A stretch of DNA of 64,000 bases, from positions 10,470 to 74,469 of the forward strand of contig JAZQLQ010000018.1 in NCBI GenBank assembly GCA_045542735.1, written 5' to 3'. A program made the translations under genes and the position numbers. Source of the stretch: UBA2882 sp045542735. GTDB lineage: Bacteria > Bacillota > Clostridia > Lachnospirales > Lachnospiraceae. Every line of letters starts with the position of its first letter. The stretch's first letter is position 1. Under the pieces are notes generated by a model that worked only from the letters and a program-made list of their open reading frames with translations, did not search any database and had not been told where the DNA came from. Positions 14,906 to 24,131 of the stretch are shown here, one piece after another.

Positions 14906-15797
14906 ATTTACTTTGGATGAAATCTATGAATTTTTTCATGGCATCCGACATAGGGACATCTTCGCGATATGCAAATCCCACCTTACGCTTAGGAATGGTA
15001 CGTTTAAAGGTTAATTCTTTGAACGTACCGTTTTTTATGTCGTCCTTTACAAAATCACGGATAACACAGGCAATACCAAGATCGATTTTTGCCAGCTCGA
15101 TTAAAAGATCCATGGTGTTGATTTCCAGGATGTTATTCATGGTAATCTGATGAGCGGCTAAATAATTGTCTACAAATTTTCTGGATATATTTTCTTTATT
15201 CAACATCATAAAGTTAGCATTCGCCAGCAAAGAAGTCTTCGTGCCGTTTTCGCGGATGCGGAGATTTTTTAAGTAAGTATCTGTAGCGACAAATGTATCC
15301 TGTATTTCACATATGGGTTCATAATGAAGAGAATCAGTATTGGTGGGGATTCCAACAAGTCCGATTTCAGTTGTGCCGTTTTCAATATCACGGATGGTTT
15401 CCGTGGAAGGATGGCAGGTGATGGATATGGTGATATGAGGATTCTCCTTGATAAATTCTTTTAAATATGGCAATAAAATATACTTACACAAAGTGATGCT
15501 GACACCGATGGATAAATGGGATACACCCAAACGTGATATTTTGCGCAATTGTTCTTCGCCGTTGTGGATGGAAGTAAAAGCATTGCGTACCTGCTCATAC
15601 AAAATAGTGCCTTCTTCAGTCAATGTCACACCGCGGGAACTGCGGATAAATAAGGTGGTCTCCAGATTATTTTCTAATTTGGAAATAGCCTTACTGATAG
15701 CCGGTTGGCTGATATACAATTCCTTGGCTGCCAATGAGATATTTTTGTTCTTGGCAACGGTATAAAAGATGTGATATAGGTTTAAATTGTTTTCCAT
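14880..15797 (-). CDS. LysR-family transcriptional regulator
   Basis: The start at 15797 is chosen for its GAGGAG site nine bases upstream on the minus strand; it gives MENNLNLYHIFYTVAKNKN. The 305-residue protein has the winged helix-turn-helix at residues 1-60 (ISLAAKELYISQPAISKAIS) and a type 2 periplasmic-binding-like effector domain from about 90 to 295. It is divergent from leuC with a 191-base shared region that holds large dyads, so it is a good candidate activator of leuCD. That matches known LysR/leu pairs but is not proved. Its 3-prime end overlaps the cysteine synthase gene by 26 bases in antisense. Confidence 0.88.
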   Translation of the reverse strand: MENNLNLYHIFYTVAKNKNISLAAKELYISQPAISKAISKLENNLETTLFIRSSRGVTLTEEGTILYEQVRNAFTSIHNGEEQLRKISRLGVSHLSIGVSITLCKYILLPYLKEFIKENPHITISITCHPSTETIRDIENGTTEIGLVGIPTNTDSLHYEPICEIQDTFVATDTYLKNLRIRENGTKTSLLANANFMMLNKENISRKFVDNYLAAHQITMNNILEINTMDLLIELAKIDLGIACVIRDFVKDDIKNGTFKELTFKRTIPKRKVGFAYREDVPMSDAMKKFIDFIQSKSTLHQTEV

Positions 15798-15872
15798 AAA
15801 ACAGGTCTCCTCAAATCGTGAAATACATGGTAAAATAGCAAATGCATTGCTTGATTTAGCATAATGTACCAT

Positions 15873-15955
15873 ATAGATATAGTAGCATAACTACAAATTA
15901 TAGTAAACATAAATAATATGTATTTTAATTATGTTTATATCTATGGTAGTATAAT
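15873..15955 (+). promoter_or_regulatory. Shared lysR-leuC control region with two dyads and a leuC promoter
   Basis: ATAGATATA (15873-15881) is inverted at 15936-15944, and TAAACATAA (15904-15912) is inverted at 15929-15937. The leuC -10 box is TATAAT (15950-15955). The matching -35 position (about 15927-15932) has no TTGACA-like sequence, as expected for an activator-dependent promoter. Confidence 0.65.
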
Positions 15956-15988
15956 AAACAGGATTATAACGATTAGGAGGACTATGGA

Positions 15989-17251
15989 ATGGGAATGACA
16001 ATGACACAAAAGATTCTTGCTGCTCATGCCGGACTTGATAAAGTAGAAGCCGGACAGTTAATCGAAGCAGATCTGGATCTTGTATTGGGAAATGATATTA
16101 CCAGCCCTGTTGCCATTAAAGAAATGGAAAAAATGAAAGTTGACGGGGTTTTCGATAAGGATAAAATCGCATTGGTACCCGATCACTTTGTACCAAACAA
16201 GGATATTAAATCCGCACAGCACTGCAAATGTGTAAGAGAGTTTGCTTATAAAAATGAGATTACCAACTATTTTGAAGTTGGTCAGATGGGTATTGAGCAT
16301 GCCCTGTTACCTGAAAAAGGTTTAACTGTAGCAGGTGATGTGATTATCGGTGCGGATTCCCATACATGTACATACGGAGCACTTGGTGCGTTTTCCACCG
16401 GTGTAGGAAGTACTGATATGGCTGCAGGTATGGCAACCGGAAAAGCATGGTTTAAAGTACCCAGTGCTATTAAGTTCAACTTGGTAGGTGAGTTACCCCA
16501 GTGGGTAAGCGGTAAAGACTTAATCTTACATATCATTGGTATGATTGGTGTAGACGGAGCTCTTTACAAATCCATGGAATTTGTTGGAGAAGGTGTTAAG
16601 AGCCTTTCTATGGATGACCGTTTTACAGTTGCCAATATGGCAATCGAAGCAGGCGGAAAAAACGGTATTTTCCCTGTGGACGACCTTGCCATTGCATATA
16701 TGGAAGAACATTCTACCAAGAAATATACCATTTATGAAGCAGATGATGATGCAGTATATGATGAAGAGTATACCATTGATTTGAGTCAGTTAAGACCTAC
16801 AATCGCATTCCCTCATTTGCCTGAAAATACAAAGACCATCGATGAGATTACTGAAGATATCAAGATTGATCAGGTAGTCATCGGTTCTTGTACAAATGGT
16901 CGTATTGATGACTTAAGATGTGCAGCGAAAGTATTGGAAGGCAGACATGTTGCTGAGGGTATGAGATGTATCATCATCCCTGCAACTCAGGCTATTTACT
17001 TACAGGCAATGGAAGAAGGTTTGTTAAAGATCTTCATTGAAGCCGGAGCAGTTGTTTCCACACCCAGCTGTGGACCTTGTCTTGGCGGATACATGGGTAT
17101 CTTAGCAGAAGGCGAGCGTTGTGTATCCACAACCAACCGTAACTTCGTAGGACGTATGGGTCATGTGGACTCCGAGATTTATCTGGCAAGTCCCGCAGTA
17201 GCCGCAGCAAGTGCAGTGGCAGGTGTGATTTCCTGTCCTTGCAGATTATAG
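15989..17251 (+). CDS. leuC: 3-isopropylmalate dehydratase, large subunit
   Basis: A 420-residue aconitase-family subunit that isomerises 2- to 3-isopropylmalate in leucine synthesis, with the small subunit. The three 4Fe-4S ligand cysteines are visible in IGSCTNGR (about 301) and in STPSCGPCLGG (about 361 and 364). The substrate segment GADSHTCTYGALG is near residue 122. The length is that of the homoaconitase-like bacterial/archaeal short LeuC type (about 420, versus 466 in E. coli). AGGAGG lies 8 bases upstream; an earlier ATG at 15984 is out of frame. leuD follows after 12 bases. Confidence 0.94.
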   Translation: MGMTMTQKILAAHAGLDKVEAGQLIEADLDLVLGNDITSPVAIKEMEKMKVDGVFDKDKIALVPDHFVPNKDIKSAQHCKCVREFAYKNEITNYFEVGQMGIEHALLPEKGLTVAGDVIIGADSHTCTYGALGAFSTGVGSTDMAAGMATGKAWFKVPSAIKFNLVGELPQWVSGKDLILHIIGMIGVDGALYKSMEFVGEGVKSLSMDDRFTVANMAIEAGGKNGIFPVDDLAIAYMEEHSTKKYTIYEADDDAVYDEEYTIDLSQLRPTIAFPHLPENTKTIDEITEDIKIDQVVIGSCTNGRIDDLRCAAKVLEGRHVAEGMRCIIIPATQAIYLQAMEEGLLKIFIEAGAVVSTPSCGPCLGGYMGILAEGERCVSTTNRNFVGRMGHVDSEIYLASPAVAAASAVAGVISCPCRL

Positions 17252-17263
17252 GAGGTGTGAAGC

Positions 17264-17752
17264 ATGGAAAACGCAAAAGGAATCGTATTTAAATATGGCG
17301 ATAATGTAGATACTGACGTTATTATCCCCGCAAGATATCTCAATTCTTCCGATCCGGCAGAGCTTGCAACACACTGTATGGAAGATATTGACAAAGAGTT
17401 TGTAAATAAAGTAAATAAAGGTGACATTATGGTAGCAACCAAAAACTTTGGTTGTGGTTCTTCCAGAGAGCATGCACCTATCGCAATCAAAGCATCTGGC
17501 ATCAGCTGTGTTATTGCTGAAACATTTGCCAGAATTTTTTACCGCAATGCCATCAATATTGGTCTTCCGATTATTGAATGTCCCGAAGCGGCAGCTGCCA
17601 TTGAAGCAGGCGATGAAGTAGAAGTGGACTTTGATTCCGGTAAAATCTATGATTTAACAAAAGGAACCGAGTATCAGGGACAGGCGTTCCCTCCTTTTAT
17701 GCAGAAAATCATAGATGCAGAAGGTTTGGTAAACTATATCAATGCAAAATAA
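17264..17752 (+). CDS. leuD: 3-isopropylmalate dehydratase, small subunit
   Basis: A 162-residue swivel domain that completes the isopropylmalate isomerase. It begins KYGDNVDTDVIIPARYL, the usual opening, and holds the conserved GCGSSREHAPIA loop near residue 65. The length fits the short-form partner of the 420-residue LeuC. AGGAGGTG precedes the ATG. No leuB follows; the operon ends in a terminator 40 bases on. leuA and leuB must be elsewhere if the strain makes leucine. Confidence 0.94.
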   Translation: MENAKGIVFKYGDNVDTDVIIPARYLNSSDPAELATHCMEDIDKEFVNKVNKGDIMVATKNFGCGSSREHAPIAIKASGISCVIAETFARIFYRNAINIGLPIIECPEAAAAIEAGDEVEVDFDSGKIYDLTKGTEYQGQAFPPFMQKIIDAEGLVNYINAK

Positions 17753-17794
17753 GGGTTTGGATTTTGCATATTTACATATGGTTTGTGATTGATG

Positions 17795-17825
17795 AAAGGT
17801 CGGCAGAGAAATCTGTCGACCTTTT
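17795..17825 (+). terminator. Rho-independent terminator after leuD
   Basis: AAAGGTCGGCAGA and TCTGTCGACCTTTT form a stem around GAAA, with one G-T pair, ending in TTTTG. Confidence 0.85.
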
Positions 17826-17923
17826 GCTATATAAACGGTAAAAGATGTGGTAAAATGTTTAAAGAACACTGGCATCCGGCTAATATGTAGGATGTTATGA
17901 AAAGACGTCAGGAAGGAAATAAT

Positions 17924-18724
17924 ATGAATATTAATGATTTTTATAATAAATTGAATGAATTATTCCAAGAAACGAAGGATTTAGGACAATTGGATGCCTA
18001 TTTGTGTGAAAGTCTTGCAAAAGCAAGTGAAGAAAAAGATTACGGCTCTTATGTGACGATTGGGAATGAAATGATTGGTTTTTATCGTGGTACGGCTCAG
18101 TATGATAAATGTTTCCATATTTCTGAAGACACATTGATGTTAATGGAAGAACTGCAACTGGATGACAGTGAACATTTTGCCACCACACTTTTGAATGTGG
18201 CGGCCGCATATTGTTCAGCCGGCAGAATCAATGAGAGTCTTTCTTACTATGCAAGAGCTTTGCAGGTGTACGAACAGATATTAGAGCCTTTTGATAAGCG
18301 TTTTGCAGAGCTTTATAACAATATCAGTGTATTGCTTGAACAATTAAATGATAATGAGAAATCTGTTCTGTTTGGAGAGCGTGCACTGGAAGTGATTATG
18401 AAATATCCGGAGGCTGTACAGGAGCAGGCGGCAATCCGGACAGGCCTTGCATTGTCCAAACTTAAGATTGGCGATGTAGACGCGGCGGAAGTATTGCTAA
18501 AAGAGGCAATAGGACAGTTTGAAGGTGTAGAAGGAGATAAAGCGTCTATGCATTATTTTGCGGCACTTAGCGGTATGGCAGAACTGTATTGCAAAAAGGC
18601 TGAGTATCAGCTTTCGGCAGAATATTATGAAAAAGCCGCATGGGAAATGAAACAAGCATATGGTGAAAACGAAAGCTATCAATTACTTATAAAAAATGCA
18701 GAGATTGTAAGACAATATTTATAG
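17924..18724 (+). CDS. Tetratricopeptide-repeat protein
   Basis: The start at 17924 is chosen for GGAAGGAAAT at 17911-17920; a longer in-frame start at 17897 has no site. The 266-residue product is all helical and reads as five or six TPR units. Examples are LLNVAAAYCSAGRINESLSY, AELYNNISVLLEQLNDNEK and SGMAELYCKKAEYQLSAEYY, each with the spaced small and aromatic residues of the motif. There is no signal peptide, membrane segment or DNA-binding domain, so it is probably a cytosolic protein-binding scaffold. The partner is not apparent from its neighbours. Confidence 0.75.
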   Translation: MNINDFYNKLNELFQETKDLGQLDAYLCESLAKASEEKDYGSYVTIGNEMIGFYRGTAQYDKCFHISEDTLMLMEELQLDDSEHFATTLLNVAAAYCSAGRINESLSYYARALQVYEQILEPFDKRFAELYNNISVLLEQLNDNEKSVLFGERALEVIMKYPEAVQEQAAIRTGLALSKLKIGDVDAAEVLLKEAIGQFEGVEGDKASMHYFAALSGMAELYCKKAEYQLSAEYYEKAAWEMKQAYGENESYQLLIKNAEIVRQYL

Positions 18725-18726
18725 AC

Positions 18727-18755
18727 TTGAAACATATGTTCGATTGTGATAGAAT
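18727..18755 (+). promoter_or_regulatory. Promoter of the NusG-II/Gx transporter/ruvAB genes
   Basis: TTGAAA (18727-18732), 17 bases, TAGAAT (18750-18755), 36 bases before the next start. Confidence 0.55.
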
Positions 18756-18791
18756 GGATCTGGAATAGAAAACTGGTAAAGAAGTAGTGAC

Positions 18792-19163
18792 ATGACACAG
18801 AAAAAACAGCGTATCAGAAGCATTGTGATTTTAATAATCTTTGTTGTTGCAGGCTTATTAGCATATGGGATATTGCATTCTGCCGATAGGGGGAGTTGGG
18901 CGGTGGTTACCGTTGATGGTAATCAATATCAGCGGATACCGCTAAGTGTTGACTCGGAGCAGACGATTCAGACGAAAAAGGGATATAATGTCATTTGTGT
19001 TACAGATGGACAAGTTTATGTAAAAGAAGCCGATTGTGCCAATCAGGTGTGTGTAAATACAGGTGAGATTTCAGTAAAAGGAGAAGTGATTGCCTGTTTG
19101 CCTCATGGACTTACGGTGACTGTTGAAGCGTCCGAAGGGGAGGTGGATACTGTTGCGTACTGA
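18792..19163 (+). CDS. NusG domain II-containing membrane-anchored protein
   Basis: A 123-residue protein with an N-terminal membrane anchor (IVILIIFVVAGLLAYGIL, residues 11-28) and an extracytoplasmic beta domain of the NusG-II type. The cysteines in EADCANQVCVNTGEI and VIACLPHGLTV are a conserved feature of this small family and could form a disulfide or bind a metal. Such genes commonly sit beside Gx-transporter genes, as here: the next gene begins inside this one. Function unknown. Confidence 0.8.
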   Translation: MTQKKQRIRSIVILIIFVVAGLLAYGILHSADRGSWAVVTVDGNQYQRIPLSVDSEQTIQTKKGYNVICVTDGQVYVKEADCANQVCVNTGEISVKGEVIACLPHGLTVTVEASEGEVDTVAY

Positions 19164-19638
19164 GAAAGTAGCAAAGATGGGTCTGATACTGGCGTTAGGG
19201 ATGATTTTATCTTATGTAGAAGTATTAATTCCCATTGCACCAACCATGCCGGGTGTAAAGATCGGCCTTTCCAATGCTTTAGTTCTTTTGTTGTTGTATA
19301 GTTATGGTATAGGATATGCGGCTATTTATCAAATGGCACGTATTGTATTGACAGCCATCTTGTTTGGCAATGTGTTTTCTGCTATTTATTCTTTGGCAGG
19401 AGCTACCGTAAGTTTGATTATTATGCTTTTCATTAAGCGCTGTCAGTGGCTGGATATACCGGGGATTAGTATGCTGGGTGGTGTGTTCCATAATGTGGGT
19501 CAGCTTATAGTTGCATATTTCTTTGTGAGAAATGGTGCTGTTACATGGTATTTACCGGTGCTTTTGATTGCAGGAGCAATCAGTGGGTATTTGATTGGAT
19601 TATTAAGTGAATTGATATTAAAACGGAGATTATTATGA
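19153..19638 (+). CDS. Gx transporter family protein (Hpre_diP_synt_I)
   Basis: A TTG start at 19153 is favoured because GGGGAGG lies 9 bases before it. The product has 161 residues and is almost wholly hydrophobic, with about five membrane segments (GLILALGMILSYVEVLI; IGLSNALVLLLLYSYGIG; AGATVSLIIMLF). This family was once called heptaprenyl diphosphate synthase component I, but its membrane form resembles the substrate-binding S components of ECF transporters. It overlaps the NusG-II gene by 11 bases, and its stop overlaps the ruvA start (ATGA). The substrate is not known. Confidence 0.8.
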   Translation: MRTEKVAKMGLILALGMILSYVEVLIPIAPTMPGVKIGLSNALVLLLLYSYGIGYAAIYQMARIVLTAILFGNVFSAIYSLAGATVSLIIMLFIKRCQWLDIPGISMLGGVFHNVGQLIVAYFFVRNGAVTWYLPVLLIAGAISGYLIGLLSELILKRRLL

Positions 19639-20237
19639 TAGCATATTTGATTGGTACCGTTACCGAGGTTTCGGATGACAATATTATCGTAGAAAATAAT
19701 CAGATGGGATTCAATGTGAGAGTGCCTTATGGTTATGTTTATAAAGTAGGTGGGGAAGTAAAGATACATACTTACACTTATGTAAAAGAAGATGCTTTTC
19801 AACTATTCGGCTTTGAAAGTAAGGATGAACTGGAACTGTTCAAAAAGCTGATTACTGTTAACGGCATCGGTCCCAAAGGTGCATTGGCCATTCTTTCTGT
19901 TATGACTGCCAATGATTTACGGTTTGCAATTTACAGTCAGGATGCATCGGCTATTGCAAAGGCACCGGGCATCGGTAAAAAGACGGCAGAGCGTGTGATT
20001 TTAGATTTAAAGGATAAAGTGAAGTTGTCTGATATCAATGATATGCCAAGCCAGATTAGCGGTGTCAGTGCTGCAGCCATTGATCATTTGGATGAAGCGC
20101 GTAAAGATGCGGTAGATGCACTGGCTGCATTGGGCTATGGTGTCAGCGAAGCAGCCAAGGCAGTATCCAAGGTGGAGATATCAGAGGATACCACTGCCGA
20201 AGAGATTTTAAAGAAAGCATTGAAGTATTTGTTATAA
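19635..20237 (+). CDS. ruvA: Holliday junction branch migration protein RuvA
   Basis: A 200-residue protein that binds four-way DNA junctions as a tetramer and loads RuvB. The N-terminal OB domain (1-63) is followed by two helix-hairpin-helix motifs: FKKLITVNGIGPKGALAILS near 75 and IAKAPGIGKKTAERVILDL near 110. A C-terminal RuvB-binding domain (about 150-200, DAVDALAALGYGVSEAAKAV) completes it. Translationally coupled to the Gx transporter gene. ruvC is absent, as is usual in Firmicutes, where RecU takes its place (recU lies at 47.7 kb). Confidence 0.95.
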   Translation: MIAYLIGTVTEVSDDNIIVENNQMGFNVRVPYGYVYKVGGEVKIHTYTYVKEDAFQLFGFESKDELELFKKLITVNGIGPKGALAILSVMTANDLRFAIYSQDASAIAKAPGIGKKTAERVILDLKDKVKLSDINDMPSQISGVSAAAIDHLDEARKDAVDALAALGYGVSEAAKAVSKVEISEDTTAEEILKKALKYLL

Positions 20238-20298
20238 ATTTATGTTGTATCAAAATGATTTATGTCATTTTATAAAGTGATAAAAGGAATCAATAAGC

Positions 20299-21303
20299 AT
20301 GGCACAGAGAATTATCGAGACTTCCATTACGGAAGAAGACAAAAAAATAGAAGGAACCCTTCGTCCGCAAAATATGGATGACTATATTGGTCAATCAAAG
20401 GCGAAGGAAACTTTGAAGATATATATTGAAGCGGCAAAACGTCGTAATGATCCATTGGATCATATTCTCTTTTATGGACCGCCCGGTCTTGGTAAGACGA
20501 CCCTTGCAGGGGTGATTGCCAATGAGATGGGGACACATATGAAGGTCACCAGTGGGCCTGCTATTGAGAAACCGGGAGATATGGCGGCTATTCTCAGTGG
20601 ATTATCTGACGGAGATGTGTTGTTTGTAGATGAAATACATCGCTTAAACCGTCAGGTAGAAGAGGTTTTGTATCCTGCTATGGAGGATTATTGTATCGAT
20701 ATTATGATCGGTAAGGGACCGACGGCTAAGTCTATCCGTCTGGATTTACCCAAGTTTACCCTGATTGGGGCAACAACCAGGGCAGGACTTTTGACAGCAC
20801 CATTAAGAGACCGTTTTGGTGTGATTCATCGTCTGGAGTTTTACAATATAGATGAGTTGGTACAGATTATTGAGCATTCGGCAGCGATTCTTGGAGTTGA
20901 GATAGACAAAGAAGGTGCTGTGGAGCTTGCCAGAAGAAGCCGTGGTACACCGAGACTTGCTAATCGGGTGTTAAAGCGTGTAAGGGATTTTGCAGAAGTT
21001 CGTTTTGATGGCGTTATTACAGAGAAAGTGGCGGTACAGGCCCTGGATTTATTGGACGTGGACAAGCTGGGACTTGACCATGTGGATCGCAATTTGTTGT
21101 TGACCATGATTGAGAAATTCGGTGGCGGACCGGTTGGACTGGATACTTTGGCGGCGGCAACAGGTGAAGATGCCGGTACTATTGAGGATGTGAATGAGCC
21201 TTACTTAATCAAAAACGGTTTGATTAACCGCACACCCAGAGGACGTGTAGTGACAGATTTGGCATACTTACATTTTGGATTGTCGGTTCCGCAAACAAAA
21301 TAG
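20299..21303 (+). CDS. ruvB: Holliday junction branch migration ATPase RuvB
   Basis: A 334-residue AAA+ motor that drives branch migration with RuvA. Walker A GPPGLGKTTLA is near residue 58, Walker B LFVDEIHRLNR near 108, and sensor I GATTRAG near 158. The winged-helix DNA-binding end (GGGPVGLDTLAAATGED onward) is complete. It lies 61 bases after ruvA with an AAAGGAA ribosome site. The normal length is 330-340 residues. Nothing unusual. Confidence 0.96.
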   Translation: MAQRIIETSITEEDKKIEGTLRPQNMDDYIGQSKAKETLKIYIEAAKRRNDPLDHILFYGPPGLGKTTLAGVIANEMGTHMKVTSGPAIEKPGDMAAILSGLSDGDVLFVDEIHRLNRQVEEVLYPAMEDYCIDIMIGKGPTAKSIRLDLPKFTLIGATTRAGLLTAPLRDRFGVIHRLEFYNIDELVQIIEHSAAILGVEIDKEGAVELARRSRGTPRLANRVLKRVRDFAEVRFDGVITEKVAVQALDLLDVDKLGLDHVDRNLLLTMIEKFGGGPVGLDTLAAATGEDAGTIEDVNEPYLIKNGLINRTPRGRVVTDLAYLHFGLSVPQTK

Positions 21304-21335
21304 TCAATTTGTTTTATCTTTTTTGACCAAAACGG

Positions 21336-21363
21336 TTGTTTTCTCGGAATGTTCTGATATAAT
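21336..21363 (+). promoter_or_regulatory. Promoter of zapA
   Basis: TTGTTT (21336-21341), 16 bases, TATAAT (21358-21363). It lies in the ruvB-zapA gap. Confidence 0.55.
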
Positions 21364-21431
21364 ATATGTTGTATATGACTTGTGATGAGATTGGCACATC
21401 TTGTGCCGGAGATACAAGGGGAGAGTGTGTT

Positions 21432-21839
21432 ATGTCAGCAAAAACCGAAACAGAAGTTATGATTGGCGGCAAAGTATTTACTTTGAGCGGAAATGAAAGC
21501 GAAGAGTATTTACAGAGAGTGGCTATTTATATTAATAATAAACTTGCAGAGTACAACAAGATTGAAGGATTTCGTAAGCAGTCGGTAGACTACAAAAATG
21601 TATTGTTGCAATTAAATATTGCAGATGATTATTTTAAAGCGAAGAAGAAAGCGTCCAATTTAGAAGAAGAGTTGGAGCGTAAAGAAAAAGAGTTATATGA
21701 TTTAAAGCATGAATTAATTGCAAATCAGATTAAACTTGAAAGTATGGAAAAGACCATGAAGTCCATGCAGGGTGAGATTAATGAGGGGACAAAGAGAATT
21801 GTCCGCTTAGAGGCTGAGTTAAAAGGTGCAAGCAAGTAA
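21432..21839 (+). CDS. zapA: Cell division protein ZapA
   Basis: The start at 21432 follows AAGGGGAGA by 7 bases; the longer in-frame start at 21366 lies over the promoter. The 135-residue product begins with the ZapA head (TEVMIGGKVFTLSGNESEEY, then LQRVAIYINNKLAEY), followed by a long coiled coil from about residue 60 (NLEEELERKEKELYDLKHEL). ZapA bundles FtsZ filaments at the Z ring. It is somewhat longer than the 85-100 residues of many Firmicutes ZapA. A terminator follows. Confidence 0.88.
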   Translation: MSAKTETEVMIGGKVFTLSGNESEEYLQRVAIYINNKLAEYNKIEGFRKQSVDYKNVLLQLNIADDYFKAKKKASNLEEELERKEKELYDLKHELIANQIKLESMEKTMKSMQGEINEGTKRIVRLEAELKGASK

Positions 21840-21848
21840 ATAAGAGTG

Positions 21849-21883
21849 GGTTGTTGTGATGTATATTACAACAGCCTTTTTCT
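21849..21883 (+). terminator. Probable terminator after zapA
   Basis: GGTTGTTGT and ACAACAGCC form a stem around GATGTATATT with a G-T pair near its base, followed by TTTTTCTTT. The U32 gene starts 20 bases later. Confidence 0.75.
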
Positions 21884-21901
21884 TTAGAACGGGAGATTAC
21901 A

Positions 21902-24130
21902 TTGAAACAGGTAGAGTTATTGGCGCCCGCTGGGGATATGGCATGTTTTAAGGCTGCGGTTAATGCCGGAGCAGATGCCATATATCTGGGTGGAGAAGAA
22001 TATGGAGCAAGAGCTTATGCCTCCAACTTCACAACCGAGGAGTTGTGTGAGGCTATTTGTTATGCCCATTTATTTGGTGTGAAAGTATATCTGACAGTCA
22101 ATACACTTGTAAAGGAACGGGAGCTATCAGGTTTGTGTGATTTTATCCGTCCTTTTTATGAAAAGGGTCTGGACGGTGTTATCATTCAGGATTTCGGTGT
22201 ATTGCAGACATTAAAAGCCAATTTTCCCGGATTAGAGTTGCACGGCAGTACACAGATGTGCGTCACCGGTAAGTATGGCGCAGAATTATTAAAGGAATAT
22301 GGTGTCAGCCGTGTAGTCCCGGCAAGAGAAGTGTCGCTTGATGAAATGAAAGAGATAAAAGCAACCGGGATTGAAGTAGAGGCTTTTATCCATGGTGCCA
22401 TGTGTTATTGTTATTCGGGACAATGTCTGTTTAGCAGTTTTCTTGGCGGCAGAAGCGGCAATCGGGGACGTTGTGCCGGTCCGTGCCGTTTGCCTTATGC
22501 GGTATTTGGACAAAAAGAGGTTTATCCTTTGAGTTTAAAGGATATGTGTACGATTCCGATTCTCCATGAGTTGTTGGATGCCGGGATTGATTCTTTTAAA
22601 ATTGAAGGCAGGATGAAGAATCCTTATTATGTTGCGGGGGTTACAGCGATTTACCGCAAATATATTGATATGTATTATCAGACAAAGCAAAACGGAAAGC
22701 CTTATAAGGTAGACCATAAGGATTTGGATATCCTTAGAAAGCTCTATGTACGTACTGAATTGGAGACCGGGTATTATCATAGGCATAATGGTCCTGAGAT
22801 GATTACATTGGATAAACCGGGATATATCAGCGGTGATGAAAAACAGCTTACATGGATCAAAGAGAGTTATCTGGATTGTGACAAAAAGATAAATATATTT
22901 TGCGAATTAAACATACAGATCGGGAAAGTATTGCAACTGGTGGTCTGGGATGAACAAGGGCGTACAGTAACCGTAGAGGGAACAATGCCTATTGCGGTAG
23001 CAACCAATCGTCCGGCTACGATGGAAGATATTCAAAAACAAATCCGCAAAACGGGAAATACTCCCTTCCGGTTTGAAAGTATAGGCGTTTCCATGGAGGA
23101 AGAGGTATTTTTGCCTGTAAAGGAAATGAATGACTTACGCCGCAGGGCTTTGGATGGCATGAAGCAAGCTATGCTTGCGGATACGTTCCGGACGGGAAAT
23201 GAAGATACCGCATATAGGGATGAAGTGGATGTTGTACCGATAAAGAATAGGCAAGAAAAGCAAGGTGTAACGTACCGTATTTCTGTAGATACATTAGAAC
23301 AACGGAATGCGGTTTTGGATTATATTACAAACAATTCTTCTCATATAGAATTGATTGATGGAATAGAAGTGTCATTTTCACTGTTGAAAGAATTGGGAGA
23401 CGGGAATACCTTTGCAGATATGAAAGGGCAGTTTTCTGATTATCACATGAAACTGTTTTTGCGTTTACCTATTGTGGGAAGAGAACGTGCGATTACCTAT
23501 TGTGAGCGGTATCTGACGGATGAAATGCTTCGTTTATCAGATGGATTTTACTGTGGCAATCTTGATGTGTTACAATATTTATTGACTCGCTTGAAAAGCG
23601 CAGGCATTGATCTGAAACAAAAAGAGATTATGGCAGATTACAGCCTATATACATTCAATCATGGCGCGGTTTCTTTTCTTGCAAAGCATGGTATATCAGG
23701 TCTGGTTGCTTCCTATGAACTGAACCGTCATGAGTGGAAGGACTTGATTGTTTCTTGTGATAAGCATAATATGGAAGTGAAAAAAGAATATCCGGTATAT
23801 GGGCATGTTCCTTTTATGCAGACAGCTGGTTGTCTAAAGAAAACCTTTGGCAAGTGTGACGGCAATAACGATATCACTATGTTAACAGACCGGATGGGCA
23901 AGAAACTTCCGGTTGTGAATCAGTGTATGATTTGCGAAAATACTGTATACAATAGTGTCCCTTTGGATTTAACCAAAGAGATCAAAGAGGTTGCTTGTGA
24001 TTATGGACGCATTTGTTTTACCGTAGAAAAGGGTGAAACTGTGCAAGGTGTTTTAAAAGCGATATGTTCCCGAAGTGATTTACCGATTGGGGATTTTACA
24101 AAAGGGCATTTTAAGAAAGGTGTCGAATAA
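21902..24130 (+). CDS. U32 family protein (peptidase-like, RlhA-type RNA hydroxylation candidate)
   Basis: A TTG start follows GGGAG by six bases. The 742-residue product begins KQVELLAPAGDMACFKAA, the standard U32 opening, with AGADAIYLGGEEYGARAYA after it. The conserved cysteine cluster is MCYCYSGQCLFSS then GRCAGPCRLPY near residues 168-200; in RlhA and TrhP these cysteines hold an Fe-S cluster. A second, C-terminal half (about 400-742) with MQTAGCLKKTFGKCDG and NQCMICENTVYNSVPLD carries more cysteines, as in two-domain U32/DUF3656 proteins. The family is named peptidase, but E. coli RlhA and TrhP hydroxylate RNA. RNA hydroxylation is the better guess. Confidence 0.82.
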   Translation: MKQVELLAPAGDMACFKAAVNAGADAIYLGGEEYGARAYASNFTTEELCEAICYAHLFGVKVYLTVNTLVKERELSGLCDFIRPFYEKGLDGVIIQDFGVLQTLKANFPGLELHGSTQMCVTGKYGAELLKEYGVSRVVPAREVSLDEMKEIKATGIEVEAFIHGAMCYCYSGQCLFSSFLGGRSGNRGRCAGPCRLPYAVFGQKEVYPLSLKDMCTIPILHELLDAGIDSFKIEGRMKNPYYVAGVTAIYRKYIDMYYQTKQNGKPYKVDHKDLDILRKLYVRTELETGYYHRHNGPEMITLDKPGYISGDEKQLTWIKESYLDCDKKINIFCELNIQIGKVLQLVVWDEQGRTVTVEGTMPIAVATNRPATMEDIQKQIRKTGNTPFRFESIGVSMEEEVFLPVKEMNDLRRRALDGMKQAMLADTFRTGNEDTAYRDEVDVVPIKNRQEKQGVTYRISVDTLEQRNAVLDYITNNSSHIELIDGIEVSFSLLKELGDGNTFADMKGQFSDYHMKLFLRLPIVGRERAITYCERYLTDEMLRLSDGFYCGNLDVLQYLLTRLKSAGIDLKQKEIMADYSLYTFNHGAVSFLAKHGISGLVASYELNRHEWKDLIVSCDKHNMEVKKEYPVYGHVPFMQTAGCLKKTFGKCDGNNDITMLTDRMGKKLPVVNQCMICENTVYNSVPLDLTKEIKEVACDYGRICFTVEKGETVQGVLKAICSRSDLPIGDFTKGHFKKGVE

Positions 24131-24131
24131 T

